Below the pieces are notes generated by a model that saw nothing but the letters and a program-made list of their open reading frames with translations, was not told the DNA's origin and did not search any database. Position numbers and translations under genes: made by a program. DNA of 64,000 nt from positions 29,950,473 to 30,014,472 of the forward strand of contig CM031879.1 of NCBI GenBank assembly GCA_018697195.1, read 5' to 3'. Positions 37,121 through 49,868 of the stretch are shown one piece after another. The first letter of the stretch is position 1; every line of letters starts with the position of its first letter. The stretch comes from Certhia americana. Taxonomy: Eukaryota > Chordata > Aves > Passeriformes > Certhiidae.

Positions 37121-40099
37121 ACCAATGCAGTACGGAATCTGGAAAATGTAAAAACTAGAATTTAAGGCATCAATAGCACTTGTTGAAACTCCAGCAGGGC
37201 ATTAAAGCTTGCACAGAAATGCTAGCAGACCTGGTCTTGAATGTCATACAGGAGGAATGCCATGCATGTCATACAGGAGGAATGTTGGGCAGACCTAAAT
37301 GTAAATGTGATCACAGGAGGCCCCAGCCTGCATATCACACTAAGTGATGTGCCCTGATAAGTCTTCAGCAGCAGTCCTTGCTCTGCACAGCTTCTGCCTT
37401 CAAGCACACCTGCTGCTGCAGGCATAGCAGTGGCTCCCAGTAACCTCACCCTTCTCAGCAAGTTACTCCACATTATGTTAATAAGTGTATTTAATTTTAC
37501 AAAAGAGGGATTGTTTTACATTGTCTCTTTTACAGCATCATCCCTTTCACAGCCCACACTTTGGTTAAGTGTGTAGGTTTGAGCTTATACACTTGATGCA
37601 GTTGTACTAGGAATGTGAAGTGTCAAGTATTCTGAATTATAATTTTTGTCCTCCGTTCTGGTTTTGTAATGAAGTATTGAAGACAAAATGACTGTGAATA
37701 AACACTAAGTCCTTTTTCCACTTAGTTTTGTTTCTCCAGAATTCAGAAAGAAACTGAAATGTTTCATGCCAAAACAATTTTGGGGTGAAGTTCATCAGCC
37801 TCAGCAAGATCAGCACTATAATGGGAACATTGCTTTTAGATAACCTTGACTTTGCTGTGAACGAAGACAGCACCAACCTTTGCCCATGCAAGCCTGATAG
37901 ACACTATCACTGTTCTGTCTTCTTTAATCAATGCAGAGAGGTGAATCTAGCATGAAGTGACTCGAGGAGTTGGGAGATGACTGCATACAGAAAATGCAAA
38001 AATTCACACAGGCACAGACAGGCACCAAACCACAACAGAGCGTTGGTATTTGGGTTCACATCTGTGTATACTTCACATTAAGTATCTGTATGCATTTTTG
38101 ACTAATACTATCTCATACTAATTTATTCTAATGTGGATGCTTTAAAACAATCATAAAATCAGGTGTAGATAGAATAATACATTTTAAACAGAACCAAATT
38201 AGAAATGTAACTTTAGCTTAGTGACTAATTCCCAAAATACAAGTTCAAGAACAGAAAATATCATTTCTTTTTATCTGATATTAATAAATGTAGAGAATGT
38301 TTTCATACTTTTCTCTTCATAGGAGTTGAAGGCTTCAGAATATGCTTAGTCTAACATGCATACTTGCACACACCAGAGTCTTGGCCAGTCTGGATGCTGG
38401 ATTCCAGGCTTGTGATATTTTAAGGAAAGAAACAGCTCTGTCATTATAGAGTGTTTCCTTCTCTTCTTCCTTGAAAAGGTCAGTAATGACAGGTCGTTCT
38501 CCAATTGCATAGTCTATTTCCCCTCTTGACCTTTTCAGAGGCAGAATCCATGCAAAACTTCTGAAATACCATGTAAGCTTGAAGAAGGGGTTAGAATAGG
38601 TTTGGAAGAAAGTGCTGGTTATCAAGGTCTTTCAAGTGAAACATCATTGTGAGACAAAGGCTATTATAAAAACCTTTTCAGTGAAGTTTACTCTCTTTTA
38701 ATCCACAGTGGGTTTCCCTTTAAACGTTTGAGTCAGATTCTCAGTATGTGTAAATCATCACAGAAGCAGTTAGAGAAGCAAGATTTATTTCAATTTTCCT
38801 TCTTTTTAATATCTAATTATTTTGTATAAGTAGACATTTTTAACACTGCTTTAAATGAATGTTAATGATAGGACAGGAAGCAAGAACATCTCAACAGGAA
38901 GGAAATGGCATATCAGCGTATGATTAATGCAAGCAGTGTTAATGATCGAGTAGAAAATAAAAAGTATTAATTAAATCTAGGAGGGGAGTTCTGAAGTTAC
39001 TGTAACTTTGGACTTTGTCCAAAGGCAAGTAGACATCCTGAGAATATTTACAAATAAATAAAAGATTCAGAAGTATGGAGAGAGAACTTAATGTTTGCCC
39101 TATTTCTTATAATGTATTCCTTAGTAGAGAAGCCAGAAAAGGATAGATTCATCTGAAAAGGAAAGGAATCAAGATGTAATGTAAGGTTGCTTACATAGAC
39201 ACAGAGAACCCAATATGTATTATTATTCACATCACATTGCTTGTAAAGGCAAACATTCTTTTCTTTCCCTCATGTACACAAGGAAAGAACAAGCAGTCTT
39301 GATTTCCTGCTTAACTCCTGCCCCTTTTATTAATTACAGAGTGGATTTTTTTCCTGGGTAGAAGGCATTGGTGGAGAGAGAAATATTCCTAATTTGTAAA
39401 GGGATAATAGAATTTAAACCAGCTTCAGCGGAGAATATCACCCTCTGCTCAATAATATCACCTATTTTGGCAAAGGCATCTAGCTATTAGGATTCCAGAC
39501 AAGATGTTATTTGTCTGAACTTTTCTTTTTTTTTTATAAACTGGAAGGTACGTGTTTGGCTAACAACATACAGATGAAATTTATAAAAATATAATTAAAA
39601 TTAGTGTCATTGAGTCAGAAAAAAAGTCAAATTTAACTGTCAGTGGATGCAACAGAACTATCTAAATGTCAGCAACTGTTCAGAGCCACATGATCAGTGC
39701 ATCAAAATTGCATATAAAATGATTTCAATATGCATGCAAGACTGGTGAGATTATAGACACTCCTAAAGGTAAGGCAGGAATGAGGCAGGCATTGATAAAA
39801 AGCTGCAAAGCGATTTTTAAAAATGCCTTATTCTCCAAAAATAAAACAAAGGAAAGAAGTAATGAAAATATTAAGACATCTGTTTTTTTGTTTGTTTCTT
39901 CATCCCCATTTATAGTGTAGAGAAGAGAAACTTGAACCATAATTCATCAGTCATTTAGAACAACGTTTATCAAAGTTGCCAAAGGCTTCTTATTTTCATC
40001 ACTGACAGCATTGATTGAATTTTCACATAGGTCTGTAACTTGTAAAAATCTTCAGCTCTTTTCATGTCTCAGAAGACTTCTTGTACAGGAACTAGTGGG
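37121..40099. other. Gene-free DNA with one GC-richer patch
   Basis: 37200-37475 is richer in G and C, contains a 25-base tandem duplication, and has an 83-codon minus frame of no known family. It adjoins the LTR and might be LTR flank or internal sequence, but I cannot show it. The remainder is AT-rich unique DNA without recognisable repeats or exons. Confidence 0.5.
37241..37289. repeat. 25-base tandem duplication
   Basis: ATGTCATACAGGAGGAATG occurs at 37241-37259 and again at 37266-37284, a direct repeat of period 25. The copies are identical over 19 bases, suggesting a recent local duplication. Confidence 0.85.
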
Positions 40100-41400
40100 A
40101 CTCAATGACAGAGTTATAAACTAGCTCAGAAGGGCAGAAGGGACAAAACCAGGCTCGCCAGTGATGAGCAATGTGACACTGTGCCAAAACTTGAGGTAAC
40201 AAACACTAAAAGGATCCCACAATATGCTTCAGGAGATGGTGGCTACAAAGTATCACATCTGAAATGTTTTTACATTAATGCACCCAATATGAGGAAAGAA
40301 CAGGAGGAGCTTGAGGCTTTGGCCAAGTCCCAGAGATCTGAAACCACTGGTATAAATGAAACTTCATGGGATGAGTCATGTGACTGGAGTGCCCTGATGA
40401 ATGGTTTTATGCTCTCCAGGAGGATAGGCAAGAGGGAGGAGAGGGAGAGGTGGCATTGTGAGTAATAGAAGGGTTAGAATGTATGGAGCTCACAGCTGAC
40501 AATGTCACAGTTGAGAGTCTCCAGATAAAAAAATCAGTGGGCAAACAAATAATGCTGATATCATCCTGAGAGTCTGCTATAGACCTCCTAGCCAGGATAA
40601 TGACACTGATGAATGATTCTTTGAGGGATTAAGGTGTGCTTCCAAGTCCACTGCCTTTGTCCTTATGGGGGACTTCAATTTGCCAGAAAAATTAACTGAA
40701 GACATCATACAACTGGTACAACCCAGGACAGAAAATTCCTAAGAAACCTGGATGACAACTTTATAGAACAAGTTTTAAGGGAACTGACTTGGAAAGATTC
40801 CTACTTTGGTCTAATTGTAAATGAGGCATCTCATGAGAGAAGTTGAGATTGGTGTCTATCTTGACCACAGCGACCACAAAGCAATCAAGTTTAAAATCTG
40901 TTAAAAGGAAGAAAAGTGCCAGCAACACCTCATTTCCGGATATGAGGAGAGCAGATTTCAGGCTTCACAGGGAATCAGTGAGTGAAGCCCTCCAGGAAAA
41001 TGTTTTCACAAGTGCTGGTCACTCTTAAACATCACCTCCCAAGGGCACAGAATCATACAATTCCCAAATATCAGAAGTCATGCAGGCAAAGCAGAAAGCC
41101 AGCTTGTATGAACAGGATTCTTCTTTTGGAAATAAGAAAAGGAAGGTGTATGTCCAGTGAAAGCAAAGTCAAGTGACATGGAAGAATACAGAGATGCTGC
41201 TTGCCACTGTAGGGAAAAAATCCATGCAGCCAAGGCTCAAGTGGAGTTGAAGCTGACCAGAATTGTAAAAAAAGGTTTTTTTCAAATATGCTGTTGGCCT
41301 GTTCAGAGGCCACCTGTCTCTGAAGAATGAGAATGGTCACCTCACAAACAGAATTGCCATTCCCTGATCTGTTCCCAGCTCCACAATAGGAGACCTGTTT
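40100..41400 (+). mobile_element. CR1-type LINE relic, endonuclease to start of reverse transcriptase
   Basis: Translated in several frames, this 1.3-kb stretch follows the order of a CR1 (non-LTR retrotransposon) ORF2. A start region has FYINAPNMRKEQEELEALAK. It is followed by an endonuclease with INETSWDES, VCYRPPSQ (about 40572), LMGDFNLP and LDHSDHK (about 40860), then RRADFRLHRESV, RKPACMNRILLLEIRK, YRDAACHCREKI and AKAQVELKLTRIVKKGFF (about 41270). It ends where the palm of the reverse transcriptase would begin. Frame shifts and stops are frequent, so it is dead. No CR1 3' tail follows; the copy is 3'-truncated or its 3' part has been lost. CR1 LINEs dominate bird and reptile genomes. 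Confidence 0.85.
40181..41290 (+). pseudogene. Broken CR1 ORF2 (AP-like endonuclease, linker, RT start)
   Basis: The intact protein would nick target DNA and copy LINE RNA into the nick. Visible signature residues include the GDFN and SDH motifs of the AP-like endonuclease, both still present. The reading frame moves between all three plus frames. Frame 2 carries the N-terminal part (40181-40465). Frame 3 carries VCYRPPSQ through SDHK, with a stop inside (TDE-stop-FFE). Frame 1 carries DMRRADFRL, frame 2 carries RKPACMNRI, and frame 3 carries the final YRDAACHCREKI. At least four frame changes and several stops show long decay. The catalytic region of the reverse transcriptase is absent. Confidence 0.8.
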
Positions 41401-42115
41401 CTTAACAAGGCATCCCTTGGCAAGTCTGAAATGCCTACTTTAACTTGAAACTATTTCTTCATATTGACAATAAAAGACTAGTCCAAAAGTTTAAACTTAT
41501 AAATTTCAGGTGCCTACATTCAGGTAAATAACTCCCATTGTAAATAATTTTGCTCATGTTTGAAGTGGGCCAAGGTAGTTACTTAGATCAGACAAGACGC
41601 TAAGTCTCTTCTCTCTCTGGAGGGGGACTCATATGAGCAGTGTGTAGTCTCAGTTTGGTTCCTCAGAGAGTGACCTCAAAGATCAAAACCAAGACCATAC
41701 GCTACTTTTCAGCAGCAAAAGGTTTGTCAGACTATTTGAATTCTACATTATATGGATATTAAAAAACCTTCCACATTACAGAGACCTCACAAATTTTTGA
41801 AAGAGCATGTTTATTCTTCATTTTAATGCAAAGAAAATACAAGGCAACTTCTATTTATTTTTGTGTGGTTGTTTTCCAGTATTTAGTGTGTTTAGCATAA
41901 TGCATCTTGATAGCCTGAATATAAATAAGAAGTAAAAGCACCAGATCTCTACAGACACTTATCATATGAAAGTTTATTGCATACATTCATAACCTTCCAG
42001 TTGTCTCTTCTAAGGAAACAATGCATACTCCCTCAGATTATATTTACTTGTATTCTATAAATTTCTAAAGTATTTTATCTAATTCTTTTTGCAATACAGT
42101 ACTTTTATATATATT
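41401..42115. other. Gene-free AT-rich spacer
   Basis: Lies between the CR1 relic and the minus-strand LTR. No frame, repeat or RNA gene recognised. It ends in an AT-rich TTATATATATTTTT stretch that abuts the LTR. Confidence 0.6.
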
Positions 42116-42535
42116 TTTCATGGTTTAGGAATGCTCTTCCCTAATTTAGTGTTCCCACCAAAACTACACCAGCACTTGCTTGGAGGGGGCTCCCACCCCA
42201 GCTAGAAGCACAAAAGACAAAGATCATGGGTTGAGACAAGAACAATTTACTGGAAACAGCAAAGAAATAAGAAAATGAACAGTACTAGCAACAATAGTAT
42301 TTTAAAAAGTGTACAAAGAGAGGGTAGTTTACAAGCAAAATGCTCACCAAGACTGGCACAATAAAAAATATTAATGGAGAGACCCTCTGCCTGCCAAGCA
42401 TTCCCCTGACCAGGAAAGGATCCCATATTTTTGTCAGAAGCAAGTCCTTCTTCCCCACCCTGGTAATGACATAAAGTGATATTGAATAGCACAATGATCC
42501 CCCACTCCACTCTGAACTTGGCCAGAAACAGGACA
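42116..42535 (-). mobile_element. Solo LTR of an endogenous retrovirus, minus strand
   Basis: Read on the minus strand, the segment begins TGTCCTGTTTCTGGCC and includes ATTTTTTATTGTGCCAGTC and TTTGTACACTTTTTAAAATAC. It then has GTAAATTGTTCTTGTCTCA (42232-42250), a GC-rich GGGGTGGGAGCCCCC block, and an end at GGAACACTAAATTAGGG...CCTAAACCATGA. The GTAAATTGTTCTTGTCTCA element matches the 28.3-kb LTR's TTAAACTGTTCTTATCTCA at the same place before a GC-rich U5, which supports both calls. The outer ends are approximate, and no matching target-site duplication is seen. A 109-codon minus frame inside (42247-42576) is not a gene. Confidence 0.65.
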
Positions 42536-44839
42536 TGAAAACAATATGAGTTTATTATATACTTTAATAACTTCACTGCACTGAGGCATCTTCATTTATT
42601 CTACTAGTGACAGCTATATAATAATTCTCTGCATGTCATTTATTCACCTTTGTGACAGATCAGGAGGTAAGGGGATATAGGGATAAATGGCAATACTGAG
42701 AGAAAGCAGAAAGTGAGAAATTCATCTTACAAAGATTTCTTACTCATGGTTAAATATTCAGAGCCTCTGCCTATTTCTCTGTATCATGCATCCTATACAG
42801 CTCAAAAATTCACCTTACATAGAATTAGAGAATACTCCAATAACAAATCTTTTTGGTTTTCTTTTCAGCATTGATGACATTTCATGCTACATGAAAAGAT
42901 CTGATGAGAAACTGTTTGTATAGCATAATAATAAAGTTTTGCCTTCAATTGACTAGAATTTTTAATTTGCCTTCTTGACTTTACAGTCCCTGATATGTTC
43001 AGTTTTTTTCTGTTAGTGGCAACTGTGCTGTGCTTGTAATCACATAGACAGCAGCACACGAGGACTCAGAGCCACTTGGGTGATACAGAGAAAATATGAT
43101 AACCCTAAAGGCAGTGGCAATGCTGCCACAGCACAGTGCTCTCCCTTTCTGAAGGGAAACAAAGCATTGCTCCATAGATGCAGAGGGTACTGCAGTGGGA
43201 CTCTGCACCTGTCAGTATTCACTTCTCATTTCATGCTAGAATTAGTTTAGAAAGAAAATAAAAAGGCATAAGGCAAGACAACTCATTTTAGTAGCTTGTG
43301 CTAGGTGTTATTTTCTTTTTTGTTGTTTGGTGGATAAAACAGTAATACTTTGATTCCACAGTGGCTCAGAAAAGACATAGAGTTTATAAGAAATGGGGTT
43401 TTCCAAAAGTAGTTTAATAATTAAACATTAGTTGCTGTTTAAGTAACATGGAATGGATTCGACATGTTTTCATAGAATTTCAAATAAATAAATAGCATCA
43501 GGAAAATGTCACAGAACATTTGTTTTCTGAAATGACAACTTATTCTTCACCCCCTCAGAAAAGATGTTATCTTAAATTTTATTAAAATAGGTGCCACAGT
43601 GGAAGAAAATATTCTTTAATTAATACAATAAATAGAATGCTGTCTTCCTTGTGCTATGCAATCAAAGCATGTGGAAAGTGCTCATTTTACACCTCATTTT
43701 ATTTTGAATGAAGTTATTTGCTATTAGAAACATTAGGCAGAAGATTAGGGCTTTTTATAGTGACTATTAGTCCTTGTCAATTTTATATGGCAGGGTGAAT
43801 GAGGGGATAAAATCTTCTGGGCATATCAGTATTATGGAAAATTATGCAAAAATTTGACCTCCTGTAACAGAAAAACAAAGCTTGCCATTGCTCTATACAT
43901 ACTGTTGCACATAGTCATTGCTTATAGCGTTCTCGTTTTCATTGTTTAAAAAACTAATTTATATTTAAGTGACACCTTCTTTCCACTTCCTCTTAACCAC
44001 AAAAAGAACTAAAGAAAGCCTAAAAGCCAGAAGAACAAACTTACTGGGTGACACTTTGGCCTGAGATCTGGATTTGTTTTAAAATCACAGTTTCAAAAGA
44101 AAAGCCAAGTTGATAAAGGCTAACCCTCTTCTGTGTCCCAGAACTCTTTATCTCTGATGCATTGAAAAAAGAGACCTTTACAGATTGTCTTAGACTCCTT
44201 CCCAGGAGAGGCAGATAGTGTCTCAGAGAAGCAGTAAACACCTCATCCGCCCACTCACACCTACATTGCCAAGATTTTAGTGAGCAGGGCACTAGGCTGC
44301 TCCCTCACTTGCCCTCTCTGAATCACATTCTGAAGGACAATTCACTCCTTCCTTTGCCAGGAGTAGCTAAAGATTCCAAAGGGAAACCCATACTCTGTGC
44401 CAGATGGTAGGGCTGCCAGATGGGTGGTTAACAATTTGAGGGGAGCTGGGGAGGGAGAAATTAACTCTGGAGTGACTCAATTTTCCCATGATCTAATACA
44501 AACTACCAGCAACCAGATCCCAGAACTGATCTTCACTCCTTTGGTGCCTACCAAATCCATTCTGTCTCTCCCTTCACCAGCAGGGCACTATAGAAAAAAT
44601 ATAAGGAAAGGCTGCTTGGTCAAGATAAGAACAGGGTGACATTCCTTACTAATTACCATCAAAGGAAAACCAGACTCATCTTGGGGATGTTAGTTTATTT
44701 TGTTACTAATCAAATCAGAGCATGATAATTAGAAATAAACCCAAATCTTAAAACACCTACCCCCAGTTCTCTGTTCTTCCTGGGCTCAACTGCAGAGCAG
44801 TAAATTTTTAAAAAATATGTAAGCATTATTCAAAACAAA

Positions 44840-44960
44840 CTCTTGTTCTCTCTTTTTCTTCTTCTCTTTCTCTCATATTTTTACACTCTCTCTCCCTTTC
44901 TTTTGTTTCCTTCTCTCTCCTTTCAGTCTTTCCATCTATCCTTCTGTTTCCACTTCTAGA
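44840..44960 (+). repeat. Pyrimidine-rich (CT)n-like tract
   Basis: About 120 bases are almost entirely C and T, with TCTCTC, CTTCTT and TTTC units, broken once by ATATTTTTACAC. Long mirror-like polypyrimidine runs can form triplex DNA. Not a splice tract, as no exon follows. Confidence 0.8.
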
Positions 44961-47900
44961 AAACTAGAGATTGCAGCAAAGGATTCAGGTATCTAGCACT
45001 GAGGTACAAGGAAAAAAAATCAAGTTATAGTAACTTTCTCCTTCTTACAAATTATACATTATAATTTAGTTTTTCTTCACAAGATCAGATAATATGTGGT
45101 TACCTTACATATGATTTTTCAAAAGCAATAGTAAAAGATAAACATGCACAATACAAATGTCAGCATTTCTATAACCTAAAAAGTGGTATGAAATAAATCA
45201 ACATAATACTCTTTTATATGATCAGCATGGGAGAAATTCTCTTACCAATTGAGATGTTTGTGATTGATGGTATAAAATGTTTTGAGTCATCATTTACTAA
45301 AAATATGTATGAAATTCAGGAAAGGTCTGGCTTCAGAAAACTTAGTTATCTGATTTTTGTTAATTAGAGGTATATTCTAACACCAACTGTCTTTGGCTCA
45401 ATCCTAGTACACATATATAAGCAGAACTAAAATTAACATGTAAGGAAAATGTGATTGAACAGTGAAAAAAAGTAGATTAAAGGAAACTTCAGTTCTCACA
45501 GGAGACAGGAAAATGATAACCTGAGGAAAGACTGCAGTTTACTCTAGAAGATGTATAGTATGTCAGTTTATCACTGTAAATCAAGAGAGACTAGGGGGTG
45601 CTTTTGTGTAAAAATAACTATTTGCTATTGAAACTTGAGAAAGAACTGGAATGCTAGTAAAACTATTGATTTATGTTCTGCAGCCTTCACACTATTAAAA
45701 AGATTACTTTTTTTCATAGAGAAAATACTAAACTTCTCTTTTAAAAAGGGAAAGGGCTGTGTTCTTTGAATCAACTTTGCAGATAGGTATCTATCCACAA
45801 GTTCCCATTCTGTCCAGCCAGCTTGGCAGAGTTTCTTCAGCTCAAGATGCCCTTAAAGATAGCTAAGGAACTTGGCAAAACACATGGAGAAGAAGTGCAG
45901 AGAGACCAAGAGTAGTAGAGTGGACTCTACATAAGACTTCTAACATAATTTCATGAACTTTATATTGATTCCGTCTAAAAATAATTATAGAGTGACCTTT
46001 GGCAGTCTTGTACTGAGAAGCAGGTACTGAGCTTGTAAAATCATAAGAAAACAATGGGAAAACCTCACAGCAGTGGCACTGCCAGAAATGGTTAAAACTG
46101 AAGAAATCTCTTGTGCTTCATAACTGTCTTCAGTCTCACACCCAGAATATGTGGCATAGCCAGAACTGAAGGGATTTCCATGATAGTAGCTAAGCATTAT
46201 ATTTCAGAACAAGGTCCCAATTTTAGTTATATTCTCTTATTTCTGCCTCGGAAGGATGCAGAGAAATGTATATGTGAATTGTATAACATTATAATTTGTG
46301 TTGTCTTCTCCTGAGAGTCTAAAACCCACAGCCCATGGGGTTTTAAAATCCTAAAATTTTCACAATCCAGTGAAGAAATTGTCTACAGCATAAGTGTTCC
46401 CACACACAATGCTGTCTTAATTTCACTGTGCTAGTTTTGCACAGGACTAAGGAACATTTTCACCCATCCCATTTTATATGGTATTTCAAGAGGTAGAAAT
46501 CTCTAGGAGGATTGAAAGTGTATGAACAATTTAACAAAATATTCACTTAATATCTACAGAATGGTTTCACTCAAATAAAAAGGCTATTAAAAATTTAATG
46601 CACACTTAAGCACTTTTGCTTAAATGGGACAGAAAGAAAGCTTATACCTTGGAGATAAGCTCTGAGATACTTTGATTCCTTAACTAATGCATTTGGAGAA
46701 GCAGGCTATTTAAGAAGTGGCAAGCTCATTTAACTTTCTTTTGGAAACAAAAAAATATACAGCTTACTATTTGTTTGTAAAATTTTTAAAACTAATTTTA
46801 TCTCTGCATTCACAGAAAATTTTCAAGAAGTACTGAGAGACCAGTGATTGCACCAAGCAATTGTTGCTCTATTACTGTTCAATATAAATCAGGTGTACTC
46901 TGCTGTATGTGAAAAACATAAGATAGGAAAAAATAATATTTGTTAGAGAATCTCTAACAAGCTTAATAAAAGATTGCATATCTTTCCATTCATATTACAA
47001 ATACAGGTAGTCCAAACTGTTAGTACAAAATGTAGCATTTTAATAATGCAAGTAGCTGAATATTCTGGTTGATCATGAAAGAGTGTCTGACCTTTGACAA
47101 AAATTAAAAAATAATGTTCATACATCAAGATAAAATAGTCATCAGTGTCTCATTGCTCTTTCTTTAGTGCTTAGGTTAGTTAATATTTACTTGCTCGATT
47201 TATTTGTATGCAAGCTATAAAATAAAATCACATTTTAATGCACAAATCTAGTTGTATCACGATGGGTGGCAAGGAACTTGTGGAGATTAAATAGCATGCT
47301 TTATGCAGCACAGCTTAGTTTAATTTGTTTGACAGTTGAGTTTTCATCTTGTAATTGCAGATATTGCTAGTAGAGTTAACAATGTGCTGCAGACCATGTA
47401 TATGAGACTCAAAACCAATGTACAGTTTCAATTCCTTAGGATTCTGAAAATCATGTTGGCTTTTTTAAATTTTCATAAATAAGATTACATTTGGATACAG
47501 TAATTAAGAGTTAATGCTACAGAAACAAGCACATGCACTTCCTTGAGTTGGTTCTTATTTCTTTTGGACAATTTGTATTCATATGGATTTGTGCCCAATT
47601 TTAAGCCTGCATGATCTAGTCCCAGTAAAAACTTTTCTCATTATTGATCTCATTAAAATAATAAGAAAAAAATATTGATTGAATTATGCAGAAAGTCACT
47701 ACAGAGGTAGTCTTCTAAGGAAGACTTAAAAGAATTTACTTATTGAAGCTTTGTTAGAAACAAATCTTAGGCTATAGGCAAACAATTGCCAATGGTTGAG
47801 CTTTCAGTGGGATAAATAAGGAATACAATGAGCTAAATGATGATTCTCACATCAGCAAGAACTTAATAATTTATTTTCATAGGAAGCTACTCCAGAGGGA

Positions 47901-49848
47901 ATCCCAGATGCAAATTTATAGGCATACAGTATGTGCGCTGAGGATCTTGGAAAAAAAAAAGAAGATAGTAAGCTAAAGTGACAGTGGGGGCACACAATGG
48001 GAGACAGATCTGCAGCTGTTCCATAGAAAAGTATGAAAGCTCCAGGAAGGTACAAACTTGAGCTGCTATTTGCAGGCACTGCAGAAGATTCAATTAAGAG
48101 ACTGATAACTAAAAACTCCTTTTTTTCAAGTGCCAATTCTTATAAAACATACATTTCCTGAAGACCCCTGCTTGAAAAATACCGATCAGTTAAGGAAAGC
48201 AGACAGAGACACAGTTATTCCATTAAAAATTACCACTGTAATGGAACAAATATTGTTTTATTTAGTGAAAAAAGCAGCTGCAGGGAGTACCAATACGTAG
48301 TGCCCCATTCAGAGGCTAGATAGCATGTAGCTTTGGCTCTTTGCGTTAGTCATAGCATCTGACATCCCTACTGTCTTTTCAGTTCATTAGGTATAAAGAA
48401 GATATTAGGAACATGTCCCTCCACATCAACACAGCACTAGTGATAGGAACAGTCAGCTCTAAATGTTTTGCTTGTCGCCTGAGCCCAGATTTACCCCTGC
48501 TGAGAAGAATTTGTGATTTTATTTTTGCTGTATTAGATGAGTAGACATGGCTCATTCACTGTGAAAACTACAAATATTGTAAGGCACAAAATACAGAACA
48601 TGAACTGGGAAGGTTCCTCAATTTCAAAGCAAAGAAAGGAAAAAGTAATCAGCAATTAGGTCACTGAAGTAAGCTAGGAAAACACAGCTGAATTCCTTCC
48701 TTTACATGTTCAAAAATAGATGCCCAGATACTAAAGAACTCTCTATAGATGCTCAAGAAAAATAAATTTCCCTTTAGAGATTATGTTGATTCATTAAAAA
48801 GATAGTATACCTGACTAGTTTAAATCAGTTGTATTTTTTGCCTTAGAGGAAGCTGAAATGACTACCTGTAAGGATTTAAATACTTTTACAATAAGATATG
48901 AAACTTCAATACAAGTAAGAATAAAGCTGGAACAGCAAGCAGTGGAAGTTGGAACAAATGCCTAACAACACATACCTAAAACGGATGTGATTCTTCAATT
49001 TAGACTGTCCAAAATGCTTTAATTCTTCTCAGGCTGCTGGGAGAACCCAAAAAAAGTAGTTAGTGGTCATAGAAAGGTCTCTTTAATTATCCTATGGAAC
49101 AAAATAAGTAAGAATAATGAAAGAAAAAAAGCTTTTGGATTTTTAGATATCCCTGTCAGCTCTCAGTAAGCCGTGTCCCACAAAAGAAAGTATTAGAAAT
49201 ACTGAAGAGATTTTGTTGCCCTGAGACTCCCGAAACATGAATGAAGATCCTTTTTGAGTTAAATTTTATTTCAATGTTCAAGTGCCTGTGACTTAATAAA
49301 TAGACAGCTATAGGGGGCTGTACTTACAAAAGATCTCTCTGCAGTAAAATTGTGGAATTATGCTGGGAAAACAATAGAACCTGTACTTGTCTGTGCTTAA
49401 TCACAACATATGTATTTTGTTTAATTAGTCTTTCTCTCTTGCTGCTGGAATTTTACAGATTGCCATGGCGAATGAGCTGTAAAGAACCCTCTGAGGGCAA
49501 AGCTTTCATTTTTGTTTAGAATTTTCCACTCAAGTTAAGAATAATCCTTGAGACAGAAGCATAATACAAAGATACAGAGAGAGGACATAACAGATGAGAA
49601 ACTTTTTGGGGTTTCTTTATTTTAATTAAACACTAGCTAATTTGCTTGCTTTTTTTCTTTTTCTTGAATGTCCAGTACAAAATCCTGCCCTCTCCCCTGG
49701 TTACAAAGTTCAACATTTTTAGTTCTTCTTTTCTGTATCTTTGACATAACTATCAGTTGCTTCTTTACTATGTTGAAGACAAGGCAAAGTCCGAGAGCAT
49801 TCTCACAAACTGAAAGCACACATCTCACTTTTATAAACTTTTTTACAA

Positions 49849-49868
49849 GCAGATTGCAAACAATCTGC
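49849..49868. repeat. 8-bp-arm hairpin
   Basis: GCAGATTG and CAATCTGC are perfect complements around the loop CAAA. It stands at the left edge of a GC-richer stretch (49860-50060) of unknown nature. Confidence 0.8.

Noticed and set aside
42247..42576. 109-codon minus-strand frame with hydrophobic C-terminus as a membrane protein
   Set aside because: It lies within the minus-strand LTR; the hydrophobic run is a translation of its T-rich R/U5 region.
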